NCBI GenBank assembly: GCA_032355985.1
Contig: JAUKVZ010000003.1
Coordinates: 423,841-487,840 of the forward strand
DNA from: Sarcodiotheca gaudichaudii
Lineage: Eukaryota; Rhodophyta; Florideophyceae; Gigartinales; Solieriaceae
Length of the DNA stretch: 64,000 bases
Direction: 5' to 3'
Position numbers and translations under genes: made by a program. The notes below the pieces were generated by a model that was given only the letters and a program-made list of their open reading frames with translations, was not told the origin of the DNA and ran no database searches. Below are positions 62,878 through 64,000 of this stretch, one piece after another. Numbering within the stretch: position 1 is the stretch's first letter; each line of letters opens with the position of its first letter.

Positions 62878-62901
62878 AGCGGCCGCTGTGCGCCCTGAGA
62901 A

Positions 62902-62927
62902 AGACCCCGGATCTCACCGGGGCCTTT
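62902..62927. terminator. Terminator-like hairpin between convergent genes
   Basis: CCCCGG (62905-62910) pairs with CCGGGG (62917-62922) around ATCTCA and is followed by CCTTT; it can end the methyltransferase transcript. Confidence 0.6.
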
Positions 62928-62948
62928 GCGATCGAAAGGAGATCGCCC

Positions 62949-63425
62949 TCAGTGGGCGCTAGGGTCGTCGTCAGACCAATCCGACAATGTGACCCATGTA
63001 TCCAAGCACGCGCCGGATCGGGCCGCATAGTGCCGCCGCTTCACATCCCCTAGCCACCCCCTATCACGCATGAACATCAGCGCCACCGCCGCCCTCGACC
63101 ACGGCACGCTCGCGCTCCGCCGGATGTCCTCGAAGGTGAACGCCCGCCCCTCCAACTCATCAATGCAGCGGACGACCTGCTCGAAGTCCTCTCGCGAGCA
63201 TCGCTGCTCGTACGGCTCGCCGTGATTCGGTGTAACGCGGCGGATGAGTTCATCGTCCTCGATCGTGTATGAGGCGTCACCAGACGCCTGCGGCTCTTTC
63301 GCGCTGGCCACCACATGCTCCAGCGCATCCCACTCGTCCGTGGTCAGCATGTCGACCTCGCGCGCAGCGAGCAGTTCCTCCGCGGCACCGAGGACGGCCT
63401 TGAGTCGATCATCATGCGTGGCCAT
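62949..63425 (-). CDS. Hypothetical protein of the mobile element
   Basis: A 158-residue acidic protein; the start at 63425 overlaps the stop of the upstream gene (TGATG). The N-terminal half is helical ('LKAVLGAAEELLAAREVDMLTTDEWDALEHVV'). The C-terminal part ('FTFEDIRRSASVPWSRAAVALMFMRDRGWL') looks like a winged-helix module. No family is recognised. Its coupling to the HARE-HTH gene suggests that the two act together on DNA. Confidence 0.7.
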   Translation of the reverse strand: MATHDDRLKAVLGAAEELLAAREVDMLTTDEWDALEHVVASAKEPQASGDASYTIEDDELIRRVTPNHGEPYEQRCSREDFEQVVRCIDELEGRAFTFEDIRRSASVPWSRAAVALMFMRDRGWLGDVKRRHYAARSGACLDTWVTLSDWSDDDPSAH

Positions 63426-63832
63426 CACTGCGCCACCTTCCGTGCAATGAAGCGGCCGCGGTCGACCTTCTCGAAGCGCGCCTGTTTCCCCTTGCGCTCG
63501 ATCTCGCGAACGATGGCCGCGTACAGCGTGGCCTGCGGCGTCTTGCCTTTCGTCGTCCACATCCCTCCCGCGATCGCCTTCTGGACGATCTGCTTGCAGG
63601 ACATCGGCTCGGCTGACTTGGCGAGGATGTCGGCAGCGGCGTCAAGGATGCCTCGCTTCTTCGCCTTCGGTTTGCGGGCGCCCTGTTTGGCCCGTGTGGC
63701 GCCGGAGCGCTTCTTCGGCGTTGTGGCCGCGGACTTGGCGCCCTTGGGCCCACGGGCGGACGACGCGGCCCGTGTTGCGCGCTTGCGCGTTGACTTCTTC
63801 TTTGATGCTGCTGATTGCGTTCGCTTCGCCAT
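63425..63832 (-). CDS. HARE-HTH domain protein with histone H1-like Lys/Ala tail
   Basis: A 135-residue basic protein. The start at 63832 follows GGAG at 9 bases; an ATG at 63847 is an alternative. Residues 1-55 are Lys/Arg/Ala/Ser-rich ('AASKKKSTRKRATRAASSARG'), like bacterial H1-type or topoisomerase tails. The C-terminal ~75 residues match a HARE-HTH (HB1/ASXL/restriction-endonuclease HTH) domain: 'GILDAAADILAKSAEPMSCKQIVQKAIAGGMW', 'TPQATLYAAIVREIERKG' and 'FEKVDRGRFIARK'. It probably binds and compacts DNA or regulates the element. The pair reads toward the methyltransferase gene. Confidence 0.88.
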   Translation of the reverse strand: MAKRTQSAASKKKSTRKRATRAASSARGPKGAKSAATTPKKRSGATRAKQGARKPKAKKRGILDAAADILAKSAEPMSCKQIVQKAIAGGMWTTKGKTPQATLYAAIVREIERKGKQARFEKVDRGRFIARKVAQ

Positions 63833-63977
63833 GTTGCGTATCTCCATGTGAGTGTTGTGAACAGCCGCCTGCCTTCGGCGGCGCGAGTCACATGAAGGGG
63901 TCATGTCGCGCAGTCATCAAGGTGATTCTGCGCACATGCGCGGATAAAATGCGGCATGTCGACACGGAGGTCGGACC

Positions 63978-64000
63978 ATGCCCGGGCCAACAGTTGATGG
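63978..64000 (+). CDS. Start of a further gene, truncated by the window end
   Basis: An ATG at 63978 with GGAGGT at 63966-63971 opens a frame MPGPTVDG that runs off the window. The strong ribosome-binding site makes it credible. It is divergent from the HARE-HTH gene; the 145-base gap should hold both promoters (a TAAAAT box lies at 63945-63950). Product unknown. Confidence 0.5.

Noticed and set aside
62873-62886. TCTAGA followed by GCGGCCGC, like a cloning-vector polylinker
   Set aside because: It lies within otherwise element-like sequence with no further vector sequence on either side, so chance or a natural palindrome is more likely than contamination.

Overview
The window looks like chromosomal DNA of a planctomycete, most likely of the Phycisphaerae type. 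It is GC-rich and contains three secreted proteins with short PEP-CTERM-like tails (PxPG, hydrophobic stretch, Arg-rich end), a prepilin-like protein with the FTLVELLIVISIIALLIG N-terminus, two-repeat DUF1573 and DUF1569 proteins, a fused 3-dehydroquinate dehydratase/shikimate dehydrogenase, a DUF1580 protein beside an integrase, and many unrecognised proteins. The taxonomic call is inference from gene content; there is no rRNA here.

Layout. 1-11.8 kb: a broken-off BatA/VWA-like protein, an outer-membrane protein, a Tat-exported epimerase, an NTP/NDP-exchange-type transporter, three tandem paralogues of unknown function, a MoxR ATPase and a membrane-anchored alpha/beta hydrolase. 11.8-17.2 kb: a Kef-type antiporter, a cytochrome P450 and a VOC protein, separated by clusters of a GC-rich palindromic intergenic repeat. 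17.2-21.9 kb: a PEP-CTERM-like protein, a small glycogen-binding-domain protein, a large lipoprotein, RNase III and ribosomal protein L34. Strand composition flips in this stretch: the + strand is C-rich to the left and G-rich to the right whichever strand is coding. This suggests that the chromosomal replication origin lies nearby.

22-33 kb: UbiB-type kinase, orphan SucC, a PEP-CTERM-like/WD40 pair, DUF1569 protein, FMN reductase, RsbU-type phosphatase, AroDE fusion, lipoprotein, prepilin-like protein. 33.5-48.9 kb: tRNA-Phe, PEP-CTERM-like protein, a stand-alone beta-ketoacyl synthase, RsmA, a metallophosphoesterase, an S9 peptidase, a DUF1573 plus MauE/double-thioredoxin operon, Rho with a long disordered N-terminus, CoaE, a HAD phosphatase and a receiver-only response regulator. 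49-53.4 kb: an aspartate ammonia-lyase / C4-dicarboxylate transporter / porin operon, which forms a complete uptake-and-deamination route for aspartate with fumarate or succinate exchange. 53.4-56.3 kb: a lipoprotein and a prolyl oligopeptidase.

56.5-64.0 kb: an integrated mobile element sits directly against the 3' end of an intact tRNA-Gly(CCC) gene. In order it carries a tyrosine integrase, a DUF1580-like HTH protein, a PrimPol-helicase fusion, an iteron array with a central inverted repeat (a candidate origin), a ParB-like/DNA methyltransferase fusion, two palindromes, an oppositely oriented pair (HARE-HTH protein with an H1-like tail, plus a small unknown protein), and the start of a further gene. 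The far end lies outside the window. This element is the strongest candidate for an undescribed system.
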